Origin: Thereva unica
Lineage: Eukaryota > Arthropoda > Insecta > Diptera > Therevidae
Direction: 5' to 3'
DNA length: 64,000 bases
Assembly (NCBI GenBank): GCA_949987705.1
Contig: OX465282.1
Location: forward strand, 11,892,501-11,956,500
Shown: piece after piece, positions 23,977 through 35,525 of the stretch
How the letters are laid out: each line of letters opens with the position of its first letter
Position numbering within the stretch: position 1 is the first letter of the stretch
The notes under the pieces: generated by a model
What the model saw: only the letters and a program-made list of their open reading frames with translations
The model's database searches: none
What the model was told of the DNA's origin: nothing
Position numbers and translations under genes: made by a program

Positions 23977-25888
23977 TAGAGACAACAGGGGCAATTAGGA
24001 CAGCAAAACTTAGGATCTTAGCAGCATCTTGGATTTGATACCTACCTGTCTTGGGTTTGATTGCTTTAACCACAGACTACCTTCTCCTAGATTAATCATT
24101 AACAAGGACTTCGCAGTAAAGATGACGACAAGAAGAGATTGAAGTAGTAGAATGGTGCTGGACAAGTTTAATCTACCAGGAAGGAATCAATCTAAAGATC
24201 ACCAACAGTAAAGTGTAATCGCACCTCCAGGCGCACGCTAGTATCTATCAAGAGGAGATAGTTGTAATCTTGAGTTCAATCCAGTCAATGAACCTCAAAA
24301 CTACAGAATGATCTAATATTAGAATTTGCATAGGATAATGTAACGAAGGTTGCCGAACATACTAGCTTAGATAGGAGCGAAAAAGTCGAATTCCCAACCA
24401 AACAAGGAGCCCCTTTCAGGGTCAAAAACGCTAACCTTCTGGGCAATGGTTGACCGTACTGGAAATCTTTTGTTTGCTACGAGTGGTAAGAGTCTGTTAT
24501 CTGTGGAGCAGCAGACAAATGTGTGCTCGACCGGCTATAAGGCTTGTCCAAAATGGCAGGGATCTGCACTCAGATAGATGTTGTTACAGATTCCTACAAG
24601 GGTCCCTGAACGAGGTGCTTACCAAAGCTGGATCAGTGAGGTATTAATTTTGACTCTGATCTTCAGTCTCTACTTTCACGCGTTGTCCATTCCAAATCGG
24701 AGTGTCCTTTTACGAAGTGGTCACCCAACTAAGTACTAACAACATCCAATGCTGCTTGACTTACGGAATCGAACGAAAACTGGATTACTGAGTATGCTAA
24801 TGGCAGCTTTTATGGTGGACAAGACAATTGCCCGTTTTCGTCCTCCTATACAATTTCTTAAAGCCCCAATTTTACTCCTTTTAGTCTAGAAAAAGTGTGA
24901 GTGCATCGTGCTTCGTTTGGGTACCATAGTCACAATTTGGCGCTCTGCGTACGTGCCTGTTGCATGCTAGGAGAGGCGAGTCTTACTCGGGCCTTCAACG
25001 TTTTTACAAACTTCCTCCGACATCATCATCTGATCCAGGAAATTCTCAAGTGTTAGCTGCATCTTGGCCATTGTTTGAAGCACAGTATTTGGAGAGGACA
25101 TGATCACGTGCGTCTCTATTGTCCGGATATTTTAGCGAAAATGTTGTAACCTAAAGTATGCCCTAAAACCTCCAAAATCACTCAGGAAGTTCATGAGGGA
25201 CTCGAGTCCTGCTTTATCTCTAACACGACTTGGCCTATTTACAACAAGTGAAGAGCAATCCTATGGTCCTAAGCCGATCTGGAAGATATATTGAAAGAAC
25301 TACGGCAATCATAACGGGATATTGACGTTTCCAAACTGTTTATACCATACAACATAATGTCGTGCACTAGGTAGTTACGCTCTGGAAGACTTAAAAGAGA
25401 TCTTCAGGCTACAGATCAAGGCGCTGTTATAAGCATCCTAAATTTGACAGCTTGACTTTAAACAAGCACCACAGTCAGATTAAACAACCATCAAACCTCA
25501 GGTGATGAAGGTTTGGAAAGGAAGGTTGAGAAAGAGATTGATATATAAAGGCTACCTGATGTCGAAATTTTCACCCAATTATACTGAATAGTCATTCAGT
25601 CTAAAGATTCCATTCAAATTTCACCTGCCCTTAATATACAAAAAGCTGAAAAACATAGACACCTTTAAGCATTTCCATCTGCCAAGCATCTGCGGGCGCG
25701 TTCTAATTCCATTCAAGCCAATAAAATCAACTGAATTCTTACCTTCAACTCCTGTATGCAATAAATAATTTCGCATAAGATGGCAGTACGCCAAAGCATA
25801 TATCGATCACCTGAATCCTATATCCTAGACGTCAATAGCACATACAACCTACCCTTCCATGTGACGACGGCAACAGCAGCGCACCATC

Positions 25889-26140
25889 ATGGAACAGAGT
25901 CAATCCAGACCCGGCTGCTGTTGCTGCAAAGGAAGCAAAGAAGTCGCTGCCGAGCCAGGGGAAGACTGTACCCATCCATACGTTAATGGTGCAACGTCAA
26001 TCACTCCAAGTAACTTCCGGAAAATAAGTTTCAACGATCTAATGACTTCCTTCGAACACATTATATCCTGCGTCAGCATATACACCATAGCACACTGTAC
26101 AAGTCCTGGGCTGGCTGCCGTATCCAAACTATATCCTTAA
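25889..26140 (+). CDS. Weak candidate host exon with cysteine-rich N-terminus
   Basis: An 83-codon frame starts MEQSQSRPGCCCCKGSKE in a reasonable translation context (ATCATGG). Four adjacent cysteines near an N-terminus can be palmitoylated in membrane-anchored proteins, which is inference only. After the residues encoded up to about 26010 there is a possible splice donor (CCAAGTAACT), and the later codons look less protein-like. I do not recognise the family and see no neighbouring exon. It may be chance, since a competing frame covers the same bases. Confidence 0.2.
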   Translation: MEQSQSRPGCCCCKGSKEVAAEPGEDCTHPYVNGATSITPSNFRKISFNDLMTSFEHIISCVSIYTIAHCTSPGLAAVSKLYP

Positions 26141-27500
26141 GTTTGCACACTCTAGCTCCTGTGTAGCACAAGCAGCTTTCATACTCATACCTTATGTCTT
26201 CGCTCTTTCTATCCCCACCACCACCACCACTGCCGAAAAAAATAGAACCGAAGAAATAAACGGATAGGAATGAAGCCAGCTCCTTTAGTCTTTTATGCAC
26301 CCATACTCCCGATCGAAAGGTCCCGGAAACAGGATGATATGTAGGAAATCATTAGGCGAGTTTAATTGGTACAAAAAGTCCTCTTCCCGTTCCGTTACGC
26401 GGAACCGTTTCTTAATAGGAAATATCTCAATGGATCCCCATATCCTTGCGGCACTCTTTCCGTCATTTATTTCGGGGCTGAATCGTTTTGCTCCTCTCAA
26501 GGTCCTTTTTCCTTGGCCCATGCTGTTGAGCGTCTTGAATCCTTCCTTCATACGGTAAGAAGAGTAATAAGAAAATGAATAGGACTAAAGCCTTACACTG
26601 GAATAACTGTGTATTTTCTTATTATATATACACAAGCGTAATAATAATACTATATGTATGTAACCAGGATAGTATAGTATAGTGAAAAGGATATCATTGA
26701 AATGGCATAGAGAGCATGGGCATGGGAAAATTCCTTTCACTTTTCTCACTGCTCACTGTGAGTTTTCGGGGTAAAGAATGAATAATCCTTAATACAGATA
26801 AAGTTATAGGGCCAAAAGCTAAATTAAGATTCGGGATAATGGGAATAAATGGGCAAAATATAATCCTCGTGAGGCAAATGAATTGGAAAATTACAATAAC
26901 ATAAGGATTGTATGAGATTTTTCTTTCCTCCCCACTCCTGTCTTTTTTATGGCAGCGATGATAAGGGGTAAAGTATACGTGATCTTCATATTTCTTAATT
27001 TACAAGCAAAGAAAATGGTATTTAGGATTGGAATGGGGCTTAGATTGTATAATTGTAGCGATTGTAAATCAGATTGTGCTGTGCGATTATTGGTTTGGAA
27101 GTATACACATAGAGGGAGGAGGTGGTAGATACTAAAAGGTTGCTATAAGTCTATCCGTAAATTACCAGAACAGAACGGGTTTTGTATACCATCAAGCAAG
27201 ATATAATCTCCCAACTTATAACTAAGCTTCAATCTTTAGTAAACCAATTCCTGCAAAAGAGTTAATAGAGTACCAGCGTTGGGTAGTGGATTACCTTAAA
27301 GCTGCCACCAGGCTCGCACCAGACGGTTATGTGGTATAACATTGCACTGAACCACCTATTTCTCCTTCTCTCTTTACCTTATTCCTTCTTTTGATAATGC
27401 ATAAGGTCCAGACGTGTCAACTTCGGCCCTGCATTTAAGCTATTGTGGTCTTCAGAGGTCTAACCCCAAATATTTTTAGGCCATACCACTTGAACAGGCT
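26141..27500. other. Host-like non-coding DNA, no gene recognised
   Basis: AT-rich sequence with a CCA triplet run near 26216-26230 and an overlapping ORF pair on both strands at 26285-26578 that shows no domain. No TIR, LTR or tailed insert was seen. Confidence 0.35.
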
Positions 27501-28221
27501 CAGCAAAATACCATGGGCGTAGCAATGAATTTTTGCTGGGGTGGGCCAGATTTTAAACCACCATTAATTACCGACTGACAGATGATAAATAACAAAACTA
27601 TTTTTTTTTTTTTTTTTTCAATTTTTAAGTATAGAACTTTTAAATGGGAGGTATGCACGTTACCTAGCCACCTTGATCGATACTAATTGTATTCCGGCTC
27701 CTCCAAAAACCGGAGACAAAATCGGCATTACGTTATCCTAAATGCTGTTTTTTATCGTGTTCAGTTCGAAAGATCGCTGTGTGGCTAGCCAGCTTGACAT
27801 CATGCTGGCGGTTTTCATCATTATTTAAACAATGAGATGAGCGACAAAATTATTTTTGACGTCACAATTAGCAACAAATTAGCTACAAATCATAGATCCA
27901 GACCCACGTGTGCCGGCTCTTTGGCTACCTAGTTTAATATATGAATACACCTGCGGTTACCATGGAGATAGAAGTGCGCCAAAAAGTACATTTGTACTGC
28001 GCATTTAAGGTTGTACATATCATATATACTGAGTTTCTATTGGAGCCGAGTTGAGTTGGATTTGAATTTAAAACTCAACGACTTAACTATTTATTTCTGG
28101 TTGTATTCGAGTCCAGTTGGGCGAACTGAGTTCTGTTTTAAGGACCGTCCTCACTACATAAACATAGATTCTACGTGCTTTTGGCCGTAAGGCGTTTGAA
28201 AAGAGCATACGTGTACTTTTA

Positions 28222-28433
28222 CCCCCTTATTCTAAAAGCAGCTATAAGTCACAACACAATCATAATAGAAAACCTTTACTAAATCAACAGTAACTTAGAA
28301 GCGAAGTAGGAATGAAATAAACGTAACTTCTCTTAGCATTGACATAAAAACCAAAATAAGAATTTCATAAGATGTAAGCGTGAGCCCCCAAACCTTGTGA
28401 CTTATGACTGGTCACAATTTTAGAACATGGGGG
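28222..28433. mobile_element. Small MITE with CCCCC...GGGGG ends, copy 1
   Basis: The left end is CCCCCTTATTCTAAAA and the right end, read on the minus strand, is CCCCCATGTTCTAAAATTGT. The interior shares ATAAAAACCAAAATAAGAA and GTGACTTATGACTGGTC with copy 2 at 29035-29185. No coding capacity. Confidence 0.6.
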
Positions 28434-29034
28434 ATAATTTTCTGAATCGGGAGTTGAGAGTGAATTATTAGATTTATGTTGGATCCTAAAGCAAGAACTA
28501 ATCTGAAAACAAATAATTTATGAGCTTTTTAAAAATGAATATTAATTAATCTACAACATTCACAAAAAACCAATTTTCATTTGAAAGGCCATACGCGCTT
28601 TTGTAGAGCCCGTATTGTGTGAACGTACAATGCACCGTTTTAATTCCAGACTATTGTCCGCGCAGTTTTGCCCCACTACCCTTGACATTAAAAAAGTAAT
28701 AAAACAATCACAAAACTCTTTATGAAAAATAGGCAAAAGCGCGTAAGAGCTAAGTTCGCGTAGTGTGGATCCACCATTATCCTCAGTTGAATAAATGGAA
28801 ATTGTATGCGAATTGAGGCTATTTTCAAGTTCAGTTCACTAATTTACTCGTACTTAGGCAGTTCGGTCAATGAAGCCAGGTTATAATGGTAATTTGTCAA
28901 AACAAAAATGCTGATTCTATTATTAAAATCTATTATTTTATAGCAATTTATTAGTGCAGTGATTATCATTTTGTTTTTTGAATTAGTTGGGAACATCGTC
29001 TATCTAACATTAAGTTTGAGGAACTTTAGATATA

Positions 29035-29185
29035 CCCCTGTATTCTAAAGGTATTTATTTTGAAGTTGTTTATACGTAACTTCTGTCAACATCGACATAG
29101 AAACCAAAATAAGAAGTTTATAAAAAGCAAGCGCGAGTCGCTAAAGCTGGTGACTTATGACTGGTCTCAATTTTAGAATAGGGGG
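29035..29185. mobile_element. Small MITE with CCCC...GGGGG ends, copy 2
   Basis: The left end is CCCCTGTATTCTAAAG and the right end on the minus strand is CCCCCTATTCTAAAATTGAG. It lies in the same orientation as copy 1 and shares the internal GTGACTTATGACTGGTC block. It is shorter because a central segment is missing. Confidence 0.6.
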
Positions 29186-29679
29186 TTGGTGGAATATCTA
29201 GTTTCTGACGAGAGGAAAGCATTTTAGTGGTTTACTGGTGGTTTTAAAAGCCGAATATAGTGGTCTCTGGAGGCAAGAGTAGGCAACGCTGTACTGAAGA
29301 AAGTAATATTTCGAAGACTGCTGTCTTATAAAAACGGCACTGCATTGTATGAAATGCACTTGATACCCACCCAAGCAATACAACGCAATGCAATTATGTT
29401 TTTCCAGCTTTATCTCCATGTCCATTGGGGCCACTACGCTGTGTTATGCGCCACGAACCAATTATAATCGTAGTTTAACGGGGGACCACAACCGAGGGAT
29501 GATTTAAAAACTATTTTTTGTAAAATTGTTTTAAGCATTATGTAACATCACGGGTTTTAGAGCGGATTTATTTTGTTTTTAATAAGTGAATCACTTTTAC
29601 TGTGGGGTGGGCCAGAAGGATTCTGGGGTGGGCCTGGCCCACCTGGCCCACCCAGTTGCTACGCCTATGCAAAATACCT

Positions 29680-30937
29680 AGAGGCTCATCACTTAGACTT
29701 GCATGTTTAAGCAATTTCAACAAAACTAATCTTTGGCCAAGCTAATTTGGCAGGCTGGGCATTCCTACATAGGTGGTAGTTTAGTCCAGTAATAAAGCAA
29801 ATGAATGTTTGGGCATGGTTGCCCAAAAACTACTGTGTCAAAAAAAAACTCCTAGCCACATTGGAAGATGGAACAGGAAGAAATCGTTTTAAATTCACCA
29901 GACCAAGCGGAGATCTGCAACGTCCTTTATATTTTTGAAGAGTACGATCATCTAGTGCTCTCTGCACTAAACTAGTAGGAGACCAAAGCCAAACTCAAAA
30001 CCTTATCACAACTAGCTTAAGCATATCATTGTACATTTTGATCCACAGCAGAGGTCCTACTAGTAGAAGAGATCAATATAGAACTTCGCAGGTTGTTCTC
30101 TGTTGGTTTGACCAGTGATTAATTGCTTTGAGCAATCAAGGTCAAACTTAGTTTCCATGCCCAATCGTCCTAACACCTACTCCTAATGATTTGGGACTTA
30201 ACCAATGGTGACATAACTGAGAATACCAGATCATCAAGGAAACGTTTATTACCTCAAATCAGTTTGGATTTCGGCCAACGGAACTTCTTTGCAAGTTATC
30301 TGGCCGTCAAAGAGAATAAAATGAGCCTTGTTTTCCAGTCACAGGCTCTAGTAGGAGAAATAGTACAGAGGAGAATGAGTGCCAAATGCCAAAATTAGAT
30401 TTTACTCCTTCTGGTGCCAACTTCCATTTTACTACCCTTTACGGTAGTTAGTAACAATAAATAGCACACTACAAAAGGTAGACAAAAGCGGAGATAAATT
30501 AGTAGGTAGTATATGCAAATGAGTCAGTAGTAATGGTGTCAAGGATGTTTCCAAACGTGTTTATTGTAGAAATTGTGCAAGGAGGCCTGAATAAAGTTGG
30601 AAGCTGAGGGCTGGTAGTCAAACTGGCAAAACTGGGCAAATTTTACTTTCTGTCTACTTTTGGAAAGGGTAAGGATAGCATACATAGACGTATATGCTTA
30701 TAAAACGAACTTCGGTGAGAGATGGTCCTGAGGATGTACACAGTCGTGGTATATGGTGAAAAGGACGGGAGCACACCTAACCTTATGAAGTTCCTATGAA
30801 GTGTAAGCTAAGAAATCCAGGGTCTCTTGCTCAAAACCCTACGGTCGTACGGTCATAGTAACGTCATTGAACTTACTTCCTAAGTATATATTTGTTACTA
30901 CCACAGACAACCTTAAAATGCCTGATCGCCATCCCGC
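29680..30937. other. Non-coding DNA, no gene recognised
   Basis: Texture resembles old LINE sequence, but no domain can be read. The ORF at 30186-30398 has no recognisable features. Confidence 0.3.
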
Positions 30938-31330
30938 CCTTGTCCGAGAACTTTGAAGTTAGTTCAGGAGTACAACAAGGATAGCTTTTTTCGCCATTAC
31001 CATTTCTTATAGTAATAAACGACATCCTTGTCAGGGCTCTAGATAGTAGAACAGGCGGCTTACAATAGGGATTGCTAGACCGCCTTAAGGATCTCGAATA
31101 CGCGGATAATATCTGTTTGCTGGCCCACAGATATCAGGACCTCAAAGGTTCCGTCGAGTCGGAAGACCTAGAACAACGTTAAGAAGAGCCCTACTAGCAG
31201 AGGCCGCAACAACTGGGAGGTCCTGCTCGGAACTGAAATCTGTCGGACAAAACAGAGTGCGCTGGACGGTAACTGTTTCCGCTCTATGTCCCATGAAGGA
31301 TTAAAGGGGAATAAGTAAGTAAGTAAGTAA
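30938..31330 (+). pseudogene. Internally deleted RTE-like LINE copy
   Basis: Bases 30938-31146 follow 44402-44610 of the LINE at 43781-45300 (shared TTTCTTATAGTAATAAA and GACCGCCTTAAGGATCTCGA). The YADD-equivalent is disrupted because the family's CTACGCCGATGAT is here ATACGCGGATAAT. The sequence then jumps to CCGTCGAGTCGGA, matching 45183 onwards, so about 570 bp of RT and C-terminus are missing. The end carries AAGTAAGTAAGTAAGT (31313-31330), a tandem tail of the kind seen in RTE-type LINEs. Confidence 0.75.
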
Positions 31331-32019
31331 TTACTTTGAGGTTAAAGCCCATCCAATTCAGCAGCCTGGTGCAGCATTCACGAGCTTTTTGGCACGGGTG
31401 ATCTTAATGAACCCACCTTTTCTGCCAAAAACTAGGTGAACAATAGCCTTCCAGACTTTAATCCACCTCAACCAGGATGGAGTAACAAATTGAGGTGGAT
31501 TGGTCCACTCTCAATTTGACTTCAAGGAAGATATTCAGTACCACTACCATAGTGATCCCGACCAACTTATCTCGGCCTTTTTTTATTTTTTAGGGTCCTT
31601 GCTGGAGGTTCCTGTGACCGCTATCTTTTAGGCAGCACACCAGATGCCCTCGGCATGACACTGTTTCCTTAAGAAGATATAGGAACTTGTATTTCCAATT
31701 GTCTTAGTCCATGAATTTAGGGCCTAACGGCATCTATCTGGGTCTTTTTCTTGGGGCTTCCCGGGTTTCTCTCGGCTATCCAGCCTTTTGTTGGAAAGGA
31801 ATCAGCGAGAGCGGGGCTCGGCTAAGACCCGTTGGGCTACCCATCTCCACCACTACCATTATCGCCATGGCCCTCCTCCTCTTGGTCGTGCCAGATAATG
31901 TTTTTGAGCTAAATTGTACCGTCATGCCAAGGACTTGGTCACGCGCTATCAATGTAAAAAAGTTTTATTGAACTTGTAGGTGATGATTTTTAAATTGGGC
32001 TTAGGGTTTCGATATATTG
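31331..32019. other. Non-coding DNA, no gene recognised
   Basis: The ORF at 31711-31971 covers a GC-richer patch but shows no domain. No repeat structure was seen before the array that begins near 32020. Confidence 0.3.
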
Positions 32020-32762
32020 GTCTAAAAATGGAAATAATATCGGTCTAAAAATTGGTCTAAAGATTGCTCTAAAATGGTCTAAGGATTGGTCTAAAAATTT
32101 GTCTAAAGATTAGTCTAAAAATTAGTGTGAAGATTGGTCTAAAAATTGTCTACACATTAGTCTAAAAATTAGTCTTAAGATTGGTCTTAAAATTTGTCGA
32201 AAGATTGGTCTGTAAAATGGTTTAAATATTGGTTTAAAAATATGTCTAAACATATTATCTAAAAATTGGCCTAAAATGGTCTAAAAATTGGTCTAAAGAT
32301 TGGTCGAAAAATTGGTCGAATGATTGGTCTAAAAATTTGTCTAAATATTGGTTTGAAAATTTGTTGTCTAAAGATTGGTCTAAAAATTTGTCTTAAGATT
32401 GGTCTTACGGTTGCTCTAAAAACTGGTTAAATATTGGTCTAAAAAATTGTCTAGAGATTGGTCTACAGCTGCTTCTAGGCTTGGTCTAAAGATGTAATTG
32501 ATAAAAGTTTACCATATTGTAAAAGATAGCCCCATAGCCTCGGTAGTTAAAGGGTAAAAATGTCGGATCGCCTACCCAGAAGTTACTGATTCGATTCCAG
32601 GTGGTGCTTTGGTTCTTTTTTACTTCTCACACCGAGATAACGTTTCTTATTTCTTGTACTGAAAATTTCCTACCTTATCTTTAGACATCGTCTGTTAGAA
32701 CAATAAGCGAACAAGTTATATTCAGTTCAATCACCGAGACCAGCTTTCTGACGCAGTAGTTT
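32020..32762 (+). mobile_element. Compound element copy B: 12-bp minisatellite, tRNA-like module, shared body
   Basis: An array of roughly 35-40 imperfect GGTCTAAARATT units occupies about 32020-32490. It is followed by GTAAAAGATAGCC and a tRNA-like module (A-box-like CTCGGTAGTTAAAGGGTAAA, B-box-like TGATTCGATTCCAGG at 32587-32601). A body of about 150 bp with CTCACACCGAGATAACGTTT and TCGTCTGTTAGAACAATAA completes it. The same order occurs on the minus strand at 12105-11735. The 3' edge abuts the TIR element at 32764. Confidence 0.7.
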
Positions 32763-32763
32763 T

Positions 32764-32971
32764 AAGCCGGATCTACACGATGCGGTGAACTTTTCATTGT
32801 TGGATTGGAACGATTGAATCAATACCTATATCAGCCCGATCGTGTCCAAATACGATCTTTGGACGCTTGATATTTAATACTAGTAATTCGAGCATCGGCC
32901 ACACGATGTGTCCTACCACCAAGCGTCCAAAGTTGGAGAGTGTTGCTCATAGCATCGTATAAAGCCGGCTT
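32764..32971. mobile_element. Short TIR element (MITE), copy 2
   Basis: The left end is AAGCCGGATCTACACGATGC and the right end on the minus strand is AAGCCGGCTTTATACGATGC. The interior parallels copy 1 at 15025-15207. No coding frame. It directly follows the compound element, so one may have inserted at the other's edge. Confidence 0.65.
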
Positions 32972-35525
32972 TACTCTGAAGGTCGGTAGATTAAAAGTTC
33001 GTGTTGGCGTTGCCAATTCTTTTCTCCCTACTATCATTCCGACAAAAGCATGGTTGATCGACATTGAATTTTAAATAGAACAGTCAGCTGGGTGTTATCT
33101 TTGAACTGTAGCTGGTCACATGGGTGATGTCATGTGAAAATCATGTGTCGTATGACATTTTTATCCTTTCATAAAAACGTAAAAGTAAAAATTCGATATG
33201 AATGTTTTTACATAGCTCTAAGGGCATGAAGTGAAAATTTTGTGTGAATTATGAATAAAAATTTTGACAGATGTCACAAAAAGGTGTGGAGATAGAAATA
33301 TTGTTGAATTTATATAAAAATATTAAAGCATGTATAAAACAGAATTTCTGTAAAGTATCAATTTTTATCCTGCACAAAAATTTCTACCCCACCAATTGGA
33401 TAAAATGAATTACAATAAAAAAAAAAAAAAGAAGATATCATCTTCCCTTTTATATTATAACAAAACAAGTCCATTTTATCCCTTAGTATCTAGACATCAG
33501 ACAGACAAATGAAATTACTGGACGATGCGATTGCTAGTATCAATTCAGCTCACATAAGGACATCATTAACAAATTTCCTTCCGACATGTATCTCAATGTT
33601 TGTCATATTTTTCATCTACCATATCTTTCAATCTTCCGTTCCCCGTCGTCGTTGCCCAATACCATACAACACACTACCATTATTTCAGCAACCCCCTCCG
33701 GTGGGGGAGTGTGTCAATGACCTGCTATTCTTTATATGCTTATATTTATACTAGGAACAAATCTTGTCCATTCATGGGGGCATCAATGTAAGGAGTTGTG
33801 TGCTCTAATATTATGGTGTTGCGTTTATATCTAGAGATATATGGTGTATGTTTGAATATACTATTGCTAGTAGTACTATATTTTATTTTTGTGTTGTTGT
33901 TGTTGCTGTGGATGCCGCTGTTTCAATTCTATGTTGCAGAAAGGATAGCTGCTGGCTGCATCACTTCGTTTCTTTTTTTTCTTCTTTTCTCTTCATTTTG
34001 ATCCGTTCTTTTGTTGCGCGTTCCATGGCATTCAATCGAGTGTTGTCAAACTCTGACATGGAGTACCATAAAAGATAAATGACAGGACCATAGCTAAAAC
34101 GTTTGGTCACAGACACTCGCCCTCAGAAAATGATTCCTTGAATGGCACTTGCCCCCCATTCTTTAAGGATTGCGAATTATATGGAAAGATGTCGAATCTA
34201 ATGGGGTGACGAAATGTTGAATCTATTCTAAGATGGATAAGAATAGGATAAATATGAAGGGATGAATGGTGGTCTCTGGGAGTGCCATAGTGTACCGTCG
34301 TCGTCGTCGTCTGTTGGAGAAGATATTGGGGTCTAGGGCATTCGGAGGGTCCATGTTTACTTTGTTATTCACCAACAGATGATTGATAGACTTGTCGACT
34401 GATTTTTAATGCAAAGAAGGAAGAAAATAAGGAGGAAGGACTATGTTTGTTTTTTTTTAATATGGAATTCTTTTTTTTTTTTTTTTTTTGGAAGGGATGT
34501 CATCATAAACTACACACAGGAAGTGGCGTGATACTTTTGATGTGTCTCAGGTACTGGGTCGAGCATCAAAATGTTATTACACACTGCCATATCGTCAAGT
34601 AATTGAAAGAATCCAGGTTGCCTTGATGAATAGATTCTATGTAATTATGTAAATGTATCCTCAGCACCAGCAGCAGCAGTTTTCTCATCATTTCGCTGTT
34701 TCTGTCCTTGATCACAAAATATCCTAAAAGATAAGAGGAATGAGACCAGAGAAGGGTACCTATATATACATCCAATACTATAGCGAATAGCATACTTTCT
34801 TTTATCTTTTCCAGGACTCCTCTCAACGCATACAGTAGCGACTAGAAACACACATAAGGAGAAAGAGAGGAAAGAGAGGGGCGCCTTTGCCATTCAAATA
34901 CATTTGCATATCAGCTGCACCGTCATCTGTGCTATCTCCCTTTAGATTTGCATATGTCCTGGCATATGCTTAAAAGGATTACACAGAAATGTATTTTTCA
35001 GTTCCTCTATAATTTCGTTTTTTTTTGTGTGTGCCTCTGCTTCTTCTACTCTTTATTTTTTTTTTACTTCTTCTTCTGTGTAGAGGTATGTTACATACAT
35101 ACCCTCTCTATACCATCTTCCTTCCCAAAAGCATAGTCCTAGCGGTCTTATTTTATTACAAGGAACAATGTCCGCCGCGAGCTGCTGAATAAAGGGCTGA
35201 TTAAATGAATATATGTATATATGAATCCTAAAACACAACCACACACACACACATACTCCAAATTTCAAATCTTCCTCGCACAAAAGCCACCAACTTAAGG
35301 ATGCGCTTCTACACAATATTCCTGCGAATTTTATTATTTTCATTCCAAGGATTTTGGTCCTTCACTAATTGTGTGACTCTGGATTTTTTTTTCTTTTTTT
35401 TTGTAAAATGAATTTTTATTCCCAGAATTAATATAGGAAAGGACTTGTGTGTTATTAAAAAGGTGGTTATCACTGGTGTGTATGTGTTTTTGTATGTTAT
35501 ATTTAGGTGGATTGAAGGGTTGGAA
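32972..35525. other. Host-like AT-rich non-coding DNA
   Basis: No gene was recognised. There is a poly(T) tract at 34469-34490, a CGT triplet run near 34298-34310, and other pyrimidine runs. Short ORFs rich in Phe, Leu and Ser follow from these tracts. Confidence 0.4.
34469..34490. repeat. Poly(T) tract
   Basis: A T-run of about 20 bases. No retroposon body on the minus strand was recognised next to it. Confidence 0.9.

Larger units (their letters stand above)
19691..25760. other. Mixed host-like DNA and unrecognised old repeats
   Basis: No gene was recognised. 20340-21560 is AT-rich with A-runs (20691-20708, 21202-21225) and looks like host non-coding DNA. The blocks 18700-20300 and 22000-25700 have the base texture of old LINE debris, but I could not align them. 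A 33-bp tandem pair lies at 23911-23976. The short ORFs here do not form a coherent product. Confidence 0.35.
27513..29668. mobile_element. TIR DNA transposon (2.16 kb), non-autonomous, TSD CAAAATACC-like
   Basis: The left end starts ATGGGCGTAGCAA and continues GGGGTGGGCCAG. The right end on the minus strand starts ATAGGCGTAGCAA and continues TGGGTGGGCCAG. The direct repeat GCAAAATACC occurs at 27503-27512 and 29669-29678, so the duplication is 8 to 10 bp. That fits hAT (8) or Mutator (9). I found no transposase. Two small TIR elements sit inside (28222-28433 and 29035-29185), together with a long T-run near 27601-27619. Confidence 0.7.

Noticed and set aside
32020..32490. CRISPR-like array
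   Set aside because: The units are directly adjacent 12-mers with no spacers, in eukaryotic DNA.
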